Assembly: GCF_023898865.1 (NCBI RefSeq)
Contig: NZ_JAGSOV010000077.1
Coordinates: forward strand, 1-64,000
From: Pseudonocardia humida
Lineage (GTDB): Bacteria; Actinomycetota; Actinomycetes; Mycobacteriales; Pseudonocardiaceae
Reading direction: 5' to 3'
DNA: 64,000 bases
Part shown: positions 36,751 to 45,398 of the stretch, in pieces
Layout of the letters: every line of letters begins with the position of its first letter
How positions within the stretch are numbered: the first letter of the stretch is position 1
Translations under genes and position numbers: made by a program
The notes under the pieces: generated by a model
Told to the model about the DNA's origin: nothing
Seen by the model: the letters and a program-made list of their open reading frames with translations, nothing else
Databases searched by the model: none

Positions 36751-37494
36751 ATGGTGTTCCCGCCCGAGACGTGCGACGTTGGCGGGGTGCTGCTGCTCGC
36801 CGGGCTCGTCGTCGCGCTCGGCGCGCTCGTCCAAGGGGCGGTCGGCTTCGGGCTGGCCCTGGTGGCCGCCCCGCTGCTGGCGATCATCGACCCCGCGCTC
36901 GTGCCGGTCCCCCTGCTGCTGGTGACCGCGGTGCACGCCGTGCTCACCGTGGCCCGCGAGCCGCGCGGGGCCGACTGGACCGGCGTGGGCTGGGCGCTGC
37001 TCGGCAGGCTGCCGGGCACCGCGCTGGGGGTGCTCGCGGTGGCGCTGCTGCCGACGCGGGTGTTCCTGGCCGTCGTCGCGGGGGTCGTGCTGGTCTGCGC
37101 CGCGCTGTCGGTGGTCACCTGGCGCCCCCGGCCGACGGTGCCCGCCCTGCTGGTCGCCGGGCTGGTCTCCGGCGCGGGCGGCACCGCCGCCTCCATCGGC
37201 GGACCGCCGGTCGCCCTGCTCTACCAGGACCGGTCCGGCGTCCGGGTGCGCGCCACGCTCGGCGCCTACTTCACCGCCGGGTCGGCGCTGTCGATCGGCG
37301 CCCTGGTCGCCGGCGGCCAGGTCGGCGTCGACCACCTCACCGCCGCGGCCGTGCTGCTGCCCGCCATGGTGGTCGGCTTCCTCGCCTCCGGCCCGGCCCG
37401 GCGGTTCGTCGACCGGGGCTGGGTGCGGCCCGCGGTCGTCGGGGTGTCGGCGCTCGGCGCGGGCGTGCTGCTGGTCCAGGTGGCGATCGGGTGA
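36751..37494 (+). CDS. TauE/SafE family permease
   Basis: A 247-residue eight-helix membrane protein of the sulfite/sulfonate exporter family (TauE/SafE/TSUP). Typical features are the GAVGFGLALVAAPLL repeat in the first half and VSGAGGTAASIGGPPVALLY in the second. ATG 36751 abuts a dyad and has no ribosome site; GTG 36787 (in frame, right before the first helix) is an alternative start. The transported anion is unknown; no sulfur genes are nearby. Confidence 0.9.
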   Translation: MVFPPETCDVGGVLLLAGLVVALGALVQGAVGFGLALVAAPLLAIIDPALVPVPLLLVTAVHAVLTVAREPRGADWTGVGWALLGRLPGTALGVLAVALLPTRVFLAVVAGVVLVCAALSVVTWRPRPTVPALLVAGLVSGAGGTAASIGGPPVALLYQDRSGVRVRATLGAYFTAGSALSIGALVAGGQVGVDHLTAAAVLLPAMVVGFLASGPARRFVDRGWVRPAVVGVSALGAGVLLVQVAIG

Positions 37495-37527
37495 GCGCCG
37501 GGCCCGCTCCCCCGCCCAGGCCGTCTC

Positions 37528-38448
37528 TCAGCCCTTCTCGGCCCCCGCGGTCAACCCCTCCACGAGCAGCCGCTCGGTGAAGAAGAAGATGATCACGATC
37601 GGGATGGTGAGCAGCACCGAGCCCGCCATCAGCACGGTCGTCGGGATCTCGATGCTGCCGGCGAGCTGGCTCAGCCCGAGCGACACCGTCCAGCGCTCGC
37701 GGTCCTCGGCCAGGAACAGCAGCGCGAACAGGAACTCGTTCCAGGCGATCATGAAGACGTAGAGCGCGTTGGACACCACGGCCGGCATGGCCAGCGGCAG
37801 GCTCACCTTGAGGATGATCTGCCGGCGGGTGGCCCCGTCCATCGCCGCGGCCTCCTCCAGCGACACCGGGACCGTCTCGAAGTAGTTGCGCAGCATGTAG
37901 ATCGAGATCGGCACGGTCTGCGCGACGTAGACCACGAGCAGCCCGACGATCGAGCCGCGCAGCCCGATCGCGGAGAAGAACACGAACAGCGGCACGGCCA
38001 GCAGGATCGCCGGGAACAGGTAGACGGCCAGGAACAGCGCGCTGACCTGGCGGCGGCCGCGGAAGTGCAACCGGCTGATCGCGTAGGAGCCCGGGATGGC
38101 CACCACCAGCGTGACCGCCACCGTCAGCAGCGCGATGACCGCGCTGTTGCGCAGGAAGACCAGGAAGCCCTGGCCCCCGGAGGCCGCGGAGGCCAGCACC
38201 TCGACGTAGGTGGTGAAGTCGAGCTCGGCGGGCCAGAGCAGCCCCGGGCGCTGCAGCACCTCGTCGAGGCTGCGCAGCGACAGCACCACCATGTAGTAGA
38301 AGGGGAACACGGTGGCGAGCACCAGCACGACGATCACCACCCAGCGCAGCACGCCGAGGACGCGGGTCTCCACGAGGTCGCGGTTCCAGCGCCGAGGCGC
38401 CGGCGCGGTGCTGCTCCCGGTCGGCTCGACGAGCGTCTCCTGGGTCAC
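37528..38448 (-). CDS. Carbohydrate ABC transporter permease (MalG type)
   Basis: A 306-residue inner-membrane permease with six helices and the EAA loop EEAAAMDGATRRQIILKVSLP. It forms the channel with the MalF-type protein encoded just upstream. GTG 38448 starts one base after the preceding stop and uses GAGGAGG inside it. Together with a binding protein this is a sugar importer; no ATPase gene follows, so a shared MsiK-like ATPase elsewhere is likely. Confidence 0.94.
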   Translation of the reverse strand: MTQETLVEPTGSSTAPAPRRWNRDLVETRVLGVLRWVVIVVLVLATVFPFYYMVVLSLRSLDEVLQRPGLLWPAELDFTTYVEVLASAASGGQGFLVFLRNSAVIALLTVAVTLVVAIPGSYAISRLHFRGRRQVSALFLAVYLFPAILLAVPLFVFFSAIGLRGSIVGLLVVYVAQTVPISIYMLRNYFETVPVSLEEAAAMDGATRRQIILKVSLPLAMPAVVSNALYVFMIAWNEFLFALLFLAEDRERWTVSLGLSQLAGSIEIPTTVLMAGSVLLTIPIVIIFFFTERLLVEGLTAGAEKG

Positions 38449-38449
38449 C

Positions 38450-39481
38450 TCAGACCTCCTCGACGCGCTTGGCGAAGAACTTGAAGTAGACGATCAGGAA
38501 CACGACCAGGACCAGCGCCAGGACCAGCGCCTGCGCGGCCGCGCCGCCGATGTCGCCGCGGTCGGTGAGCAGGTTGTAGACCCGCACGCTGACCACCTCC
38601 GTGCCCGCGGCGCCCCCGGTGAGCAGGAAGATGTCGTCGAACTCGTTGAAGGTGAAGATGAACCGCAGCACCGACAGCAGCGCGATGACCGGCAGCAGCT
38701 GCGGCAGCAGCACGTGGCGGAACCGCTGGGTCGGGGTGGCGCCGTCCACCGTGGCGGCCTCCTCCAGCTCACCGGGCACGGCCTGCAGCCGGGCGGTGAG
38801 GAACAGGAACGCGAACGGGAAGTACCGCCACGCCTCGAACGCCATCACCGTCAGCAGCGCCACCGGCACGCTGACCTGCAGCCCGAACAGCGACACGTCC
38901 GCGGAGCGCTGGCTGAGGAACGCGATCGGGTCGTCCCAGCCCAACCACTCCCGCCCGACGTGGTTCACGATGCCGAACTGGGGGCTGAGCATGGTCTGCC
39001 AGACGAAGGCCACCGCCACCACCGGCGCCACGTAGGGCAGCAGCATGGACGCCCGGACGAAGGTCCGCCCGCGGAACGGCTTGCGCAGCGCCAGCGCCGC
39101 GGCCAGCCCGATGCCGATCGACCCGATCGTGCCGACCACCGAGAAGAGCAGCGTCGTGCGCAGGCCCTCCCAGAACCCCGAGGAGGTGAACACGTCGGCG
39201 ATGTTCTCCAGGGAGAACTCGCCGAACAGCCCGCGCCTGCGCAGGTCGATCAGCCGCAGGTCCTGGAAGGCCAGCAGGATCGACCAGACGATCGGCACCA
39301 CCACGACGACCAGCACGACCAGCAGCGTCGGGCTGAGCAGCAGCCGCCCCGCCCGGGCGTCGCGCTGGGCCCGGGTGAGCTGCTTGCCGCCCGACCGGTC
39401 CCGGACCGGGGTCTTCGGCTCGGGACCGGACGGGTCGGTCGGCTGGGTCTCCCGGGGCGGCGTGCCGGCCCCGGTGGTCAT
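38450..39481 (-). CDS. Carbohydrate ABC transporter permease (MalF type)
   Basis: A 343-residue permease with a disordered Pro/Thr-rich cytoplasmic N terminus (1-45), six helices and the EAA motif EEAATVDGATPTQRFRHVLLP. Its ATG 39481 overlaps the binding-protein stop as ATGA. Middle gene of a three-gene import operon. Confidence 0.94.
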   Translation of the reverse strand: MTTGAGTPPRETQPTDPSGPEPKTPVRDRSGGKQLTRAQRDARAGRLLLSPTLLVVLVVVVVPIVWSILLAFQDLRLIDLRRRGLFGEFSLENIADVFTSSGFWEGLRTTLLFSVVGTIGSIGIGLAAALALRKPFRGRTFVRASMLLPYVAPVVAVAFVWQTMLSPQFGIVNHVGREWLGWDDPIAFLSQRSADVSLFGLQVSVPVALLTVMAFEAWRYFPFAFLFLTARLQAVPGELEEAATVDGATPTQRFRHVLLPQLLPVIALLSVLRFIFTFNEFDDIFLLTGGAAGTEVVSVRVYNLLTDRGDIGGAAAQALVLALVLVVFLIVYFKFFAKRVEEV

Positions 39482-40869
39482 CGCAGCGAGTCCTGGATCT
39501 CGGTGACGTCGGCGTCGGCCTGCGCCGCCGCCGCGGCGGGGTCGGTCGCGCCCGATGTCATCGCGGCGATGGCCTGCGGCAGGGGGAGCTCGCCCAGCGT
39601 CGCCCCGATCAGGTCGCCCTGGCCCTGGGTGATGCCCCACCGGCGGAAGGTGTCGACGCTGGTGCCGAGGGTGTCGAGCACCTCGGCCGGGTAGAACTGC
39701 GACAGCGGCGCCTTGGTGTCCACCCCGGCGGGCAGCGCGCGCCAGGCGTCGACGTACTGGTTCGGCGAGTCCGCGGTGCCGGTGCGGGTGGGGAACTTGC
39801 CCTCCGGGGCGAAGCCCAGCCAGTCCTGGTAGCCGTCCGACATCATGAACCGGACGAACTGCCCGGCCGGGTCGGTGTCGGCGTCGGCCAGCACCGCCCA
39901 GGACACGACCTCGCCGTACTGCGCGGGTTCGGTGCCCTGCGGACCGGTGAGCGCGGTGACCACGCCGGTGTTGTCGACCAGGAACCGCGGGTCCGCGGCG
40001 CACTCCGGGCAGCTCGGGGCGGCGTCGGCGCGCAGCCCGGCCAGCTCGTCGAGGATGAACGACGACCACACCAGCATCGCGCCCTGGCCGGCGAAGTAGG
40101 CCGCGCGGGTGGTGTCCTCGTCCTGGGCGCCGGGCACCGAGGAGTTGCGGATCAGGTCGTTGTAGAAGCTCAGCGCGTCGACGCACTGCGGGCTGTCGAG
40201 GGTGACCTCGCCGCCGTCGTCCACCATCTCGCAGCCGTCGGCCAGCGCGAGGTGCTCGAAGGTCTGCTGGGTGAAGGCGCTGCCCGCGGCGGTGCCGCCG
40301 AGGAAGCCGGCGACGCCATCGGTGTTGAGCCGCTGCGCGGCCGCGGTCACGTCGGCGAAGGTCTTCGGCTCGGGCAGCCCGGCCGCGGCGAACAGGTCCT
40401 TGCGGTAGAGCAGCAGCTGGGCCCAGCCGTCGCTGGGCACGGCGAGCTGGGTGTCGCCGTCGCGGGTGAGCTCCAGGGCGCGCGGGGAGAAGGTGTCCGC
40501 GCCGAGCTCCTCGACGACCCGGCCCGCGGTGTCGGGGTCGAGCAGCTCGTCGGCGGCCAGGGAGCGGACTCCGGTCAGCGAGAGCGCCCCGACGACGTCG
40601 GGCAGGTCGCCGCCGGCCGCCGAGGACGTGATGAGCTGGCTGAACTGGTCCTCGTCGATGCCGACCAGCTCGACCGCGATGCCGGTCTGCTCGCTGAACC
40701 GCTGGGCCAGGGACTGCTGGGCGGCCAGCCGGTCGGGCAGGTTCTCCAGCGTCCACACGGTGAGGCTGCCCCCACCCTCCTCGGCGGGCTCCTCCCCGGA
40801 TCCGCAGGCCGTGGCGGCCAGCAGCAGCATCGCGGACAGCACCGTCGTGGTGCGGGCACGTGTCCTCAT
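39478..40869 (-). CDS. Sugar ABC transporter substrate-binding lipoprotein
   Basis: A 463-residue extracellular binding protein (SBP family 1). The signal ends in a lipobox LLLAATACGS, then an acidic linker and the two-lobed domain (SLTVWTLENLPDRLAAQQSLAQ). It captures the sugar for the two permeases encoded downstream. ATG 40869 has GGGGGAGG upstream. TACTCT (40902-40897) is a plausible -10 with a leader of about 20 nt. Sugar unknown. Confidence 0.94.
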   Translation of the reverse strand: MRTRARTTTVLSAMLLLAATACGSGEEPAEEGGGSLTVWTLENLPDRLAAQQSLAQRFSEQTGIAVELVGIDEDQFSQLITSSAAGGDLPDVVGALSLTGVRSLAADELLDPDTAGRVVEELGADTFSPRALELTRDGDTQLAVPSDGWAQLLLYRKDLFAAAGLPEPKTFADVTAAAQRLNTDGVAGFLGGTAAGSAFTQQTFEHLALADGCEMVDDGGEVTLDSPQCVDALSFYNDLIRNSSVPGAQDEDTTRAAYFAGQGAMLVWSSFILDELAGLRADAAPSCPECAADPRFLVDNTGVVTALTGPQGTEPAQYGEVVSWAVLADADTDPAGQFVRFMMSDGYQDWLGFAPEGKFPTRTGTADSPNQYVDAWRALPAGVDTKAPLSQFYPAEVLDTLGTSVDTFRRWGITQGQGDLIGATLGELPLPQAIAAMTSGATDPAAAAAQADADVTEIQDSLR

Positions 40870-41185
40870 CGACCCTCCCCCGTTCGTGGTGACCGGAGAG
40901 TAGAGCGACGTCAGCCCGAGTGCTCGCCCTGAACGTCCGCGCAGCTGGGAGCGGGTGCGGCGGCCCGCGCGAACCGCTCGGCGAGCACCGGGTGCCCGGC
41001 CGGGCGGCGGCACCGGGGCCCGGCTGCGCGCGGACGGCGGCGGGGTCGACGGGCCGGCCGCACGCCGAGCCGCACACCGTCGGGGTGAACGGCTCGCCGC
41101 AGGGCTCGTGGCGGCTGCCGGCCGCGCAGGGCAGGCCGGTGGTCGGGCGGGCGGTGCGCCTCGCGCTCACCCCGGGTCGATCAGG
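40870..41185. other. Intergenic with regulator remnant
   Basis: This 316-bp stretch contains the importer promoter near 40897 and, beyond it, sequence resembling the C terminus of an HxlR-type regulator on the minus strand. No intact gene is present. Confidence 0.55.
40991..41170 (-). pseudogene. HxlR-type regulator C-terminal remnant
   Basis: After the cupin stop the same frame reads TTGLPCAAGSRHEPCGEP, then TPTVCGSACGRPVDPAAV and RAQPGPGA. HxlR winged-helix regulators in actinobacteria often end in such a Cys-containing C-GE-vDp-V-PGPG tail. The winged helix itself is absent, and the frame runs on antisense into the neighbouring operon without a natural stop, so it is a relic at best. Confidence 0.35.
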
Positions 41186-41650
41186 TCATGCCGGGTGACC
41201 CGGGTCGACCCACGCCACGTGCTCCGGATCGGGCACCCCCTCGATGTCGAGGTTGACCACCACCGGCTGCTGCCCGCTGCGCGTCAGCACGCACTCCAGC
41301 GGCTCGTCGTCGAGTGCGTTGATCTCCTGGTGCGGCACCCACGGCGGGACGAAGATGAACCCGCCCGGGCCGGCCTCGGCGGTGAACTCCAGCCGCTCGC
41401 CCCACCGCATCCGAGCCCGGCCGCGCACCACGTAGATCACGCTCTCCAGCTCGCCGTGGTGGTGCGCGCCCGTGCGGGCGCCGGGGTGGATGGTCACCGT
41501 GCCCGCCCAGAGCTTGCGCGCTCCCACCCGGTCGCCGTCGACGGCGGCGGCGCGGTGCATGCCGGGGGTCTGCGGGGTGTTCGCGTCCAGGGCGTCGCCG
41601 GGCACGACCCGCACGCCGTCGGTGCGCCAGCGCCGGTCACCAGGTGCCAC
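41186..41650 (-). CDS. Cupin domain protein
   Basis: A 154-residue single-cupin protein. Metal-binding motif 1 is GARTGAHHHGELESVIYVVRG and motif 2 GGFIFVPPWVPHQEIN; residues of a mononuclear metal centre are present. It may be an oxygenase, isomerase or sensor. GTG 41650 overlaps the nitroreductase stop by 14 bases, so the two are cotranscribed. Confidence 0.88.
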   Translation of the reverse strand: MAPGDRRWRTDGVRVVPGDALDANTPQTPGMHRAAAVDGDRVGARKLWAGTVTIHPGARTGAHHHGELESVIYVVRGRARMRWGERLEFTAEAGPGGFIFVPPWVPHQEINALDDEPLECVLTRSGQQPVVVNLDIEGVPDPEHVAWVDPGHPA

Positions 41651-42152
41651 GGTGCACCACCTCGTCGAAGGGGCGGCGGGCCAGCGCGACCGGCGGGCCC
41701 AGTGGGCGGTCGGCGGGGTGCCCCAGGCCGATCAGGGCGACCCCGGAGTGCCCGTGGGGCATGCCGATGATCCGGCGCAGCGCGTCCTGGTCGCGCACCG
41801 AGGCGTGGCCGCTGCCGATGCCCAGGTCGGTGGCGGCGATCATCATCGCCATCGTGACCTGGCCGAGGTCGAAGCGGTCGATGGCCGGGAACCGCTCCTC
41901 CTCGGGGTCGGGCACCGTCAGCACGATCGTGGCCCGGCTGCCGGGGATGAACCTGGCCCCCTGCCAGACGGTCGCCAGCTCGGCGAGCCGGTCGCGGTCG
42001 GTGACCAGGACGAAGTCCCAGGCCTGGCGGTTCTTCGCCGACGGGGCGCGCCACCCGGCCTCCAGGATCCGATCGAGGTCGGCCGGATCCAGCGACTGGT
42101 CGGTGAAGGTGCGGACGTTGCGCCGCGCCCGGATCGCGTCCCAGGTCTGCAT
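41637..42152 (-). CDS. Nitroreductase family protein
   Basis: A 171-residue FMN-dependent nitroreductase fold: RRNVRTFTDQSLDP, WRAPSAKNRQAWDFVLV and a HGHSGVALIGLGHP C-terminal region. It has its own promoter: TAGCGT is 7 nt before ATG 42152, so it is likely independent of the egt genes 51 bp upstream. Substrate unknown. Confidence 0.92.
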   Translation of the reverse strand: MQTWDAIRARRNVRTFTDQSLDPADLDRILEAGWRAPSAKNRQAWDFVLVTDRDRLAELATVWQGARFIPGSRATIVLTVPDPEEERFPAIDRFDLGQVTMAMMIAATDLGIGSGHASVRDQDALRRIIGMPHGHSGVALIGLGHPADRPLGPPVALARRPFDEVVHRGTW

Positions 42153-42159
42153 ACCGGGG

Positions 42160-42165
42160 ACGCTA
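42160..42165 (-). promoter_or_regulatory. Leaderless -10 box, nitroreductase
   Basis: TAGCGT, 7 nt before ATG 42152, separates the nitroreductase-cupin pair from the egt operon. Confidence 0.6.
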
Positions 42166-42203
42166 CGCCGCGACCGGCCGCTGATCGACGCCCGCGCACC
42201 GGC

Positions 42204-43208
42204 TCAGGCCGCGGTCGCCAGCGACAGGGCGTGGCGGCCGTCCGGGTCGGTCCACATCCGGGTCAGCGCGAACCCGGCGCCGGCGAGCAGCGCCCCGAGC
42301 CGCTCGGGGCGGAACTTGGCCGAGACCTCGGTGCGCAGCTCCTCCCCCGCGGCGAACTCGACGGTCAGGTCCAACCCGTCCAGGTGCACGGTCATCGCCC
42401 GCTCCGCGCGCAGCCGCATCTCGATCCACTCCTGCTCGGGGTCCCACAGCGCCACGTGGGCGAAGGCGTCGACGTCGAAGTCGGCGCCCAGCTCGCGGTT
42501 GAGCACCCGCAGCACGTTGCGGTTGAACTCGGCGGTCACCCCGGCGCCGTCGTCGTAGGCGGGCACCAGCAGGGCGGGGTCGACGACCAGGCCGGTCCCC
42601 AGCAGCAGCTGCTCCCCCGGCTCCAGCACGGCGCGCAGCCCGGTGAGGAAGCGGTCGCGCTCGGCGGGCAGCAGGTTGCCGATGGTGCCGCCGAGGAAGG
42701 CCACCATCCGCCGGTGCCCGTCGGCCAGGGGCGTGTGCCTGCCGCCGGGCAGGCGGTCGAGGTGGCGGGTGAAGTCGCCGACGACGCCGCGCAGCCGCAG
42801 CCCGGGGTACTCGGGGCCGAGGGTGTCCATCGCCTGGCGCAGCGCGGACTCGCTGACGTCCTGGGGCACGTACCAGCGCAGCCCGCCGCCCGGGTGGGCG
42901 GAGGAGGTGAACGCGTCGAGCAGCAGCCGGGTCTTGGCCGAGGAGCCCGATCCCAGCTCGACCAGCACGTCGGCGCCCGACACCGCGGCGATCTCGGGCG
43001 CGGAGCGGTCGAGCAGGGCCCGCTCGGTGCGCGTCGGGTAGTACTCGGGCTGCTCGGTGATCCGCTCGAACAGCTCGCTGCCCCGCGCGTCGTAGAACCA
43101 CTTGGGCGGCAGGTGCTTGGGCGTGGCGGTGAGACCGGCCAGGGCGTCGGCGCGCAGCGCGGCGTCGGCGTCGCGATCGGTCAGGTGGACGTCCAGCAGG
43201 AGGGTCAT
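42204..43208 (-). CDS. egtD: L-histidine N-alpha-methyltransferase
   Basis: First committed enzyme of ergothioneine synthesis: trimethylates histidine to hercynine with SAM. The 334 residues include PPKWFYDARGSELFERIT, the SAM loop VELGSGSSAKTRLLL and AFLGGTIGN. ATG 43208 overlaps the egtC stop as ATGA. Last gene of egtA-egtB-egtC-egtD; the PLP lyase EgtE that normally completes the pathway is not encoded next to it. Confidence 0.96.
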   Translation of the reverse strand: MTLLLDVHLTDRDADAALRADALAGLTATPKHLPPKWFYDARGSELFERITEQPEYYPTRTERALLDRSAPEIAAVSGADVLVELGSGSSAKTRLLLDAFTSSAHPGGGLRWYVPQDVSESALRQAMDTLGPEYPGLRLRGVVGDFTRHLDRLPGGRHTPLADGHRRMVAFLGGTIGNLLPAERDRFLTGLRAVLEPGEQLLLGTGLVVDPALLVPAYDDGAGVTAEFNRNVLRVLNRELGADFDVDAFAHVALWDPEQEWIEMRLRAERAMTVHLDGLDLTVEFAAGEELRTEVSAKFRPERLGALLAGAGFALTRMWTDPDGRHALSLATAA

Positions 43209-43996
43209 GGGGCTCCGGTCGTCGATGGGCCCGCGGGCGCCGGCCGGTCGGGCGCGGGCAGCGGGGTCGTGCGGCAGCGGCCCGGATGGGCCACCACGAG
43301 GTGCCGGTCGGGCACCGGGGTCCAGGAGTCGGGGTCGTCGAGGGGCTCGGACGCGACGAGCGCGGCGTCGTCGGTGGTGCGCACGGACAGGGCGTGGTCC
43401 CAGGCCGTCGCCCAGATCCCGGTGCCGTCGGTGAGCAGCAGGTTCAGCCGCGATCCCGGAGCGGCGGCGGCCACCGCGACGACCACCTCGCCCAGCGCGG
43501 CGGCGGGGTCGGCGCCGCGGCGCAGCCGGTCGCGCACCAGCGCCCAGAGCAGGGCGGCGTCGGTCGGGGCGTCGAGGGTGAGCAGGTCGGTCACCGGCAG
43601 CTCGCCGGCCGGGCCGGCCATCGAGTCGGGCCAGCCGCGGACCACCCCGTTGTGGCTGAACAACCAGCGCCCCTCGGCGAAGGGGGCCGCGGCGGGCGCG
43701 GTGACCGCCATCCCGACGGTCGCCGAGCGCACCGCGGCGAGCACCGCGGTCGAACGGGTGGCCCCGGCCACCGCGGCGAACGAGGCGTCCGCCCAGATCG
43801 GCGACGCGCTGCGGTAGCGCACGGCCTCGTCCCCTGGCCCGGGATACCAGCCCGCGCCGAAGCCGTCGGCGTTGACGGTGCCGCCGCCGCGCATGTCGGA
43901 AGGGGCGTAGGACTGCACGAGCAGCCCGTGCGCCGGCTCGATCAGCAGCGAGGAGAGGGTGACCGACGGACCGACGTAGGCCAGGTGGCGGCACAC
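43205..43996 (-). CDS. egtC: Gamma-glutamyl-hercynylcysteine sulfoxide amidohydrolase
   Basis: Class II glutamine-amidotransferase-like hydrolase removing glutamate from the pathway intermediate. It is 263 residues with the catalytic N-terminal Cys2 (MCRHLAYVG), NADGFGAGWY, and FSHNGVVRGW. GTG 43996 is 3 bp after the egtB stop. Cytoplasmic. Confidence 0.95.
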   Translation of the reverse strand: MCRHLAYVGPSVTLSSLLIEPAHGLLVQSYAPSDMRGGGTVNADGFGAGWYPGPGDEAVRYRSASPIWADASFAAVAGATRSTAVLAAVRSATVGMAVTAPAAAPFAEGRWLFSHNGVVRGWPDSMAGPAGELPVTDLLTLDAPTDAALLWALVRDRLRRGADPAAALGEVVVAVAAAAPGSRLNLLLTDGTGIWATAWDHALSVRTTDDAALVASEPLDDPDSWTPVPDRHLVVAHPGRCRTTPLPAPDRPAPAGPSTTGAP

Positions 43997-43999
43997 GCG

Positions 44000-45355
44000 C
44001 TAGTGGTCCCCCGATCGGGCGTCGCGGGCCAGCCGGAACCCGCTGAAGATCTGCCGGCGCACCGGGTGGTCCCAGTTGCGGAAGGTGGCCCGGATCGCGG
44101 CGGGGTCGGTGCCGAAGGAGCCGCCGCGCAGCACGCGGTAGTCGCCGCCGAAGAAGACCTGCGAGTACTCCGGGTAGGGGAAGACCTCGAAGCCCGGGTA
44201 GGGGTGCCAGCCCGACGCCGTCCACTCCCAGACGTCGCCGATGAGCTGGTGCACCCCCAGCGCCGAGGCGCCCGCCGGGTAGGCGCCGACCGGGGCCGGG
44301 CCCAGGTGGCGCTGGCCCAGGTTGGCGTGCGCGGGGGTCGGGTCGGCGTCGCCCCAGGGGAAGCGCCGCGAGCGCCCGGTGGCCGGGTCGAAGCGGGCGG
44401 CCTTCTCCCACTCGGCCTCGGTGGGCAGGCGCTTGCCCGCCCACGCGGCGTAGGCGTCGGCCTCGTGGCAGGACACGTGCACCACCGGTTCGTCGGCGGG
44501 CACGGGCTCGACCACCCCGAAGCGGCGGCGGTACCACTGCCCCGCGCCGTCGCGCCGCCAGAACCCGGGGGCGGTCAGGCCGGCCTCGGTGCGGTGGCGC
44601 CAGCCGGCGTCGGTCCACCAGCGCGGGTCGTCGTAGCCCCCGGCCGCGACGAACTCGGCGTACCGGCCGTTGGTGACCGGTGCGGTGTCGATCCAGAACG
44701 CCGGCAGGTCGACGACGTGGCCGGGGCGTTCGTTGTCCAGCGCCCACGCCTCGGTGGAGGTGCCCATGCTGAAGGCGCCGGCGGGGACGAGGACCTCGCG
44801 CGCCGGCAGCGGGCGACCGGGCGGCGGCGCGGGCGCGTGCAGGACGGCGGCGCCCGCGCGCAGCTGGTGGGTGGCCAGCATCGTCTCGTCGTGCTGCTGC
44901 TCGTGCTGGACGATCATGCCGAAGGCGAAGCCGTGCTCGGTGAGCCTGCGCCCCCCGGCCAGCGGGCTGGTGTGCAGGGCGTCGAGCGCCTTGTCGCGCA
45001 CCTCGGCGACGTAGGCGCGGGTCTCGTGCGGGGTGAGCAGCGGCAGCGCGACGCGGCTGGCCCGGGAGTGCTGGAAGGCGTCGTAGAGCCCGTCGATCTC
45101 CGGGCGCAGCGGTTCGCGGCCGCCGACGTCGCGCACCAGCCACAGCTCCTCCTGGCTGCCGATGTGGGCCAGGTCCCAGACCAGCGGCGACATCAGCGGC
45201 GAGTGCTGTGCCACCAGGTCGGCCTCGTCGACGGCGTCGGTCAGGGCCCTCGACCGGGCCCGGGACGCGGCGAGCAGCTCGGCGACGCGGGTGCGCAGCT
45301 GCTCGGTGGTGAGCTCGACGACGGCGGGTGCGGTGGCCGCCACGGTCTCGGTCAC
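44000..45355 (-). CDS. egtB: Ergothioneine sulfoxide synthase
   Basis: Non-haem iron enzyme joining hercynine and gamma-glutamylcysteine with O2. Of 451 residues, the N-terminal DinB-like domain carries the HX3HXE iron motif (HEQQHDE) and an early HIGSQEE; the C-terminal domain is formylglycine-generating-enzyme-like (SMGTSTEAWALDNERPGH, LPTEAEWEKAARFD, WEWTASGWHPYPGF). GTG 45355 follows egtA after 43 bp. Confidence 0.96.
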   Translation of the reverse strand: MTETVAATAPAVVELTTEQLRTRVAELLAASRARSRALTDAVDEADLVAQHSPLMSPLVWDLAHIGSQEELWLVRDVGGREPLRPEIDGLYDAFQHSRASRVALPLLTPHETRAYVAEVRDKALDALHTSPLAGGRRLTEHGFAFGMIVQHEQQHDETMLATHQLRAGAAVLHAPAPPPGRPLPAREVLVPAGAFSMGTSTEAWALDNERPGHVVDLPAFWIDTAPVTNGRYAEFVAAGGYDDPRWWTDAGWRHRTEAGLTAPGFWRRDGAGQWYRRRFGVVEPVPADEPVVHVSCHEADAYAAWAGKRLPTEAEWEKAARFDPATGRSRRFPWGDADPTPAHANLGQRHLGPAPVGAYPAGASALGVHQLIGDVWEWTASGWHPYPGFEVFPYPEYSQVFFGGDYRVLRGGSFGTDPAAIRATFRNWDHPVRRQIFSGFRLARDARSGDH

Positions 45356-45398
45356 GGTGTACTCCCCTGCGGGTGTCGGGTGGGTGTGCCGGGCGCGC

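Noticed and set aside
41637..42152. Nitroreductase as the missing ergothioneine step
   Set aside because: It lacks PLP-lyase features (EgtE is a PLP enzyme) and has a separate promoter.
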